Part shown: positions 61,715 through 64,000 of the stretch, piece after piece
How the letters are laid out: each line of letters begins with the position of its first letter
Numbering within the stretch: position 1 is the first letter of the stretch
Assembly (NCBI GenBank): GCA_963277665.1
Contig: OY728125.1
Coordinates: 1,719,400,889-1,719,464,888 of the forward strand
Direction: 5' to 3'
DNA length: 64,000 nucleotides
From: Viscum album
Taxonomy: Eukaryota; Streptophyta; Magnoliopsida; Santalales; Viscaceae
Program-made: the position numbers and the translations under genes
Notes under the pieces: model-generated
Told to the model about the DNA's origin: nothing
Seen by the model: the letters and a program-made list of their open reading frames with translations, nothing else
The model's database searches: none

Positions 61715-63483
61715 TAAGAGTCTATTAATTAGTTAACTTATCCAAACAATATTCCATCCCAATCATGAAAAACAATGGATTTCTAATCAAATAGCTTCCC
61801 AAAATTAAAGCTTCACATTTATTACTTAATTTGTAATATTTAGTCTTTTGTGATTCTATTTTCCAAGTACAATAGGATGGTATGAAACAAACATAAAAGG
61901 TTTGTATCCAACCGAGTCTTCCCATGAGACTATTGATGCATCAATAAGCGATCTATAATCGGGCCCCATACTTATTGGTTTCCTTAAATGGTCCCCAAAC
62001 CCGGTCATTCATGTCCAAAGCATTATTGGAAAATCAATTTTAATCCATATACATAGTGCCTTAACAAATATTTATATTTAACAAAGGATAAAAATATATC
62101 ATTATTTCCCCAAATAAATTAATACTATTCAATGTAAACACCGTATGAAGAATAGTGTAAGTTTTAGCAAATGAATATATCCATGATAAATGATATGGAA
62201 ACATAGGGGACTAATAAAGGAAATCAAGGATGTGAATTTCAATGCTATCCTTGGTCAAATCAATCATAAAAAATCTATAGGGATAATAAATATGGTATCA
62301 ATACATCATATCCCTTGTGGAATAAAAATAATTTTTTTGTCATTGATGAATAAAAATAATGTAAAATGAGATTTGATAACCATTCTTGAGGAAAATATCC
62401 AACATATTTGAAAAAAAATTGAAAAAAAAATCATTTAACATCACTTTGGAAAACATTTTATTTAAAAAACAACCTTTTAAACATGAAATGGAATATCCAA
62501 ATAAATTATGGTGTGTAATTATGTATATGTATTATGAGGTAAAAAGAAAATTCCTTTTATGTGGTAAAATGTTGAGAAAATTCCTTGTTTGAAAAGTGAG
62601 AATAAGATTACTTTGAAAACATTTATTAAAGGAAAAAGTGAAAAAATTTCATTCATAAATAATTTAGGAAAATTTAAAAAAAAATCCAAAAACATTTTTA
62701 TAAAATTAGATTTTTTGAATAAATTAGTTTCCCAGACTAATGTGAGAAATGAGGTCGGGTTTTTATTAAAAAACATTTCCTAAAACATTTTAAGTATCAA
62801 AGAGTGTAAAAAGGTACTAATTCTTGAAAAGAGTCATGAATAACAATAAAAGAGTAAACTTAGTTGGATTATAGATCAAGGGGCAGGCAATTTCCTTGAA
62901 TGTAAATGAAATATCGATAATTGTTTTTGAGGAAAAAAACAATTAAAAATTACAAAGTGTCTCATACCACTTTGAAACATATGAATCGTAATATAAATGA
63001 AATAATTACATTGAAAACCTTATAATATCATGAGAATAAAAATAGTCATGATATAACATGTTTATGTGTATTATATACTCCATATAAAATAAAATAGGAT
63101 CATAACAACAAATAAGTCTCAATAGAATGTAAATAGACACGAAATCCCTTACCTTGTATCTGATTTGTCTCCTGTATCATTATATTCATAAATAAAAAAC
63201 ATATGATAATTTTTAAATTAATTGAGAACCTTTTTAATTTTTATCATAACCTTTATTTAACTTATTAACATGTTTTATACAAATACTTATTCCATTAATT
63301 TTATATCCGGTGTTTTGACCAAATTCGGTTTATATGTCAAAAAGAACTTATGTTGGTCAACTATGGTCAAAGGGGTCCTTATATAACCTATACTATATAA
63401 TTATCTTGACATAATTATTATATTTTTACATAAATTACACTTTTAAACCAATAATTAAATATGTTTATGAAAAATTAACCGAT

Positions 63484-63535
63484 GTTACAATCATGGAGAC
63501 AGTATGCCAGTTACAATCATGGAGATGGTATGTTG
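63484..63535. repeat. 26-bp tandem duplication
   Basis: GTTACAATCATGGAGA(C/T), then (A/G)GTATG, is present twice head to tail (63484-63509 and 63510-63535) with four or five differences. Confidence 0.85.
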
Positions 63536-63704
63536 TATGTATGCATGAGTAACGTTCCAATTTTTCGATGATCGTTATGGAAAAAAGTTAAGTAACACTA
63601 TATCATTGATAATTATCATTATATCATTAATAACATGTTGTTTTATCATATATACAAGTACATATAATTTTTGTGATGCAAAATGAATCATATCGTGTCG
63701 AGGA

Positions 63705-63935
63705 GGCGGTGGTCCACAAGTCCACAACCGACGTTATCATGTTTTAGTGTGAGAAAGGGTAATAAAAATAATAATATATATTTCATTTAGAGAAAGGTAA
63801 CTACATAATATAGATTTTTATATGTCACATATGTTTAATAAGAACAATCCTTTATACATTCCACGTATTGTGTGATCTAATGACATTTCTTTTAGTATGC
63901 GGTAGTCTACACTTCCTCAAACAACGTTATCATAT
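63705..63935. repeat. ~195-bp spaced repeat, GCGGTGGTCCACA...ACGTTATCATGTTT
   Basis: GCGGTGGTCCACAAGTCCAC, then AACCGACGTTATCATGTTT, begins near 63711 and is matched by GCGGTAGTCTACACTTCCTC, then AAACAACGTTATCATATTT, near 63900. Differences are mostly C-to-T and G-to-A changes. The spacing agrees with the ~190-bp units at 44157/44347. Confidence 0.65.
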
Positions 63936-64000
63936 TTGAAAAAAATGGAATGTATAAGGGTATCAGTTATAAAATAATTAAATAAGGATAGAGAAATAAT

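Larger units (their letters stand above)
61880..64000 (-). mobile_element. Probable second copy of the 3.7-kb gypsy LTR family, partial
   Basis: Two separated landmarks of the 42524-46250 LTR recur in the same order and orientation. CTTCCCATGAGAC, then GCATCAATAAGCGATCTATA and GGGCCCCA at 61919-61970 parallel GTCTCATGAGACCTTCC and GGGGCTATAGTGGGCCCCA at 43104-43150. The tandem-repeat zone at 63484-63935 parallels 44147-44370. The LTR edge expected near 61.3 kb was not found and the other end lies beyond the window. Lys-rich short frames at 62386-62783 are compositional and not genes. Confidence 0.42.

Noticed and set aside
61725..61925. 66-codon - strand frame in a less AT-rich patch
   Set aside because: No recognisable family. 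It overlaps a landmark shared with a non-coding LTR, so it is likely chance.
62386..62783. Lys/Phe-rich open frames on both strands
   Set aside because: Poly-A and poly-T tracts create them. There is no motif, and frames on opposite strands overlap.
1..64000. tRNA, rRNA, snoRNA or organellar DNA insertions
   Set aside because: No cloverleaf with A/B box, no rRNA core words and no plastid or mitochondrial gene sequence were seen on reading both strands. A tRNAscan or Infernal run would settle it.

Overview
The window is repeat-dominated nuclear DNA of a flowering plant. It contains no recognisable host gene. I looked for tRNA, rRNA, CRISPR and bacterial-style genes and saw none. Every region with coding character belongs to a plant transposon family: a CACTA/TNP2 DNA transposon, a Ty3/gypsy element of the Tat type, a Ty1/copia element of the TNT1-94 type, an L1-type LINE carrying a DUF4283 ORF1, and several LTR remnants. 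All are broken by nonsense codons or frameshifts. The species cannot be fixed from the sequence; a large-genome angiosperm fits best.

Layout. Bases 1-5819 are the right-hand part of a CACTA element (+ strand): a DUF4218 segment, a DUF4216 segment, a second multi-exon gene ending in an Ulp1-like protease, subterminal repeats, and a terminal inverted repeat ending at 5819. This end lies inside the integrase gene of a Ty3/gypsy element on the - strand (5820 to about 12800, order gag-PR-RT-RNase H-INT reading leftwards). A complete 1209-bp solo LTR (11187-12395, + strand, flanked by TGAAG duplications) sits in the gag gene of the same element. From 12.9 to 14.0 kb runs a + strand coding fossil that I cannot assign. 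From about 14 to 21.6 kb the DNA is non-coding but full of degenerate tandem arrays with periods of about 115, 190-260 and 32 bp, plus a duplication 338 bp apart.

Bases 21647 to about 26742 are a whole but dead Ty1/copia element with two LTRs about one fifth diverged. At about 27.2 kb the sequence changes to very AT-rich, CpG-poor DNA that continues to the window end. Islands in it are a LINE ORF1 fossil (35701-37790), a 3.7-kb gypsy-type solo LTR on the - strand (42524-46250), a pair of related TATA-bearing repeats near 50.4 and 56.8 kb, and a probable second copy of the 3.7-kb LTR family running off the right edge.

The elements record a layered history. The gypsy element came first, and the CACTA element and the solo-LTR parent landed inside it later. 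Decay is dominated by stops and CpG loss, as expected of methylated DNA. The least explained items are the unassigned + strand fossil at 12.9-14.0 kb, the ORF1-only LINE whose 641-codon frame holds ten stops but no frameshift, and the nested arrays at 15-21 kb.
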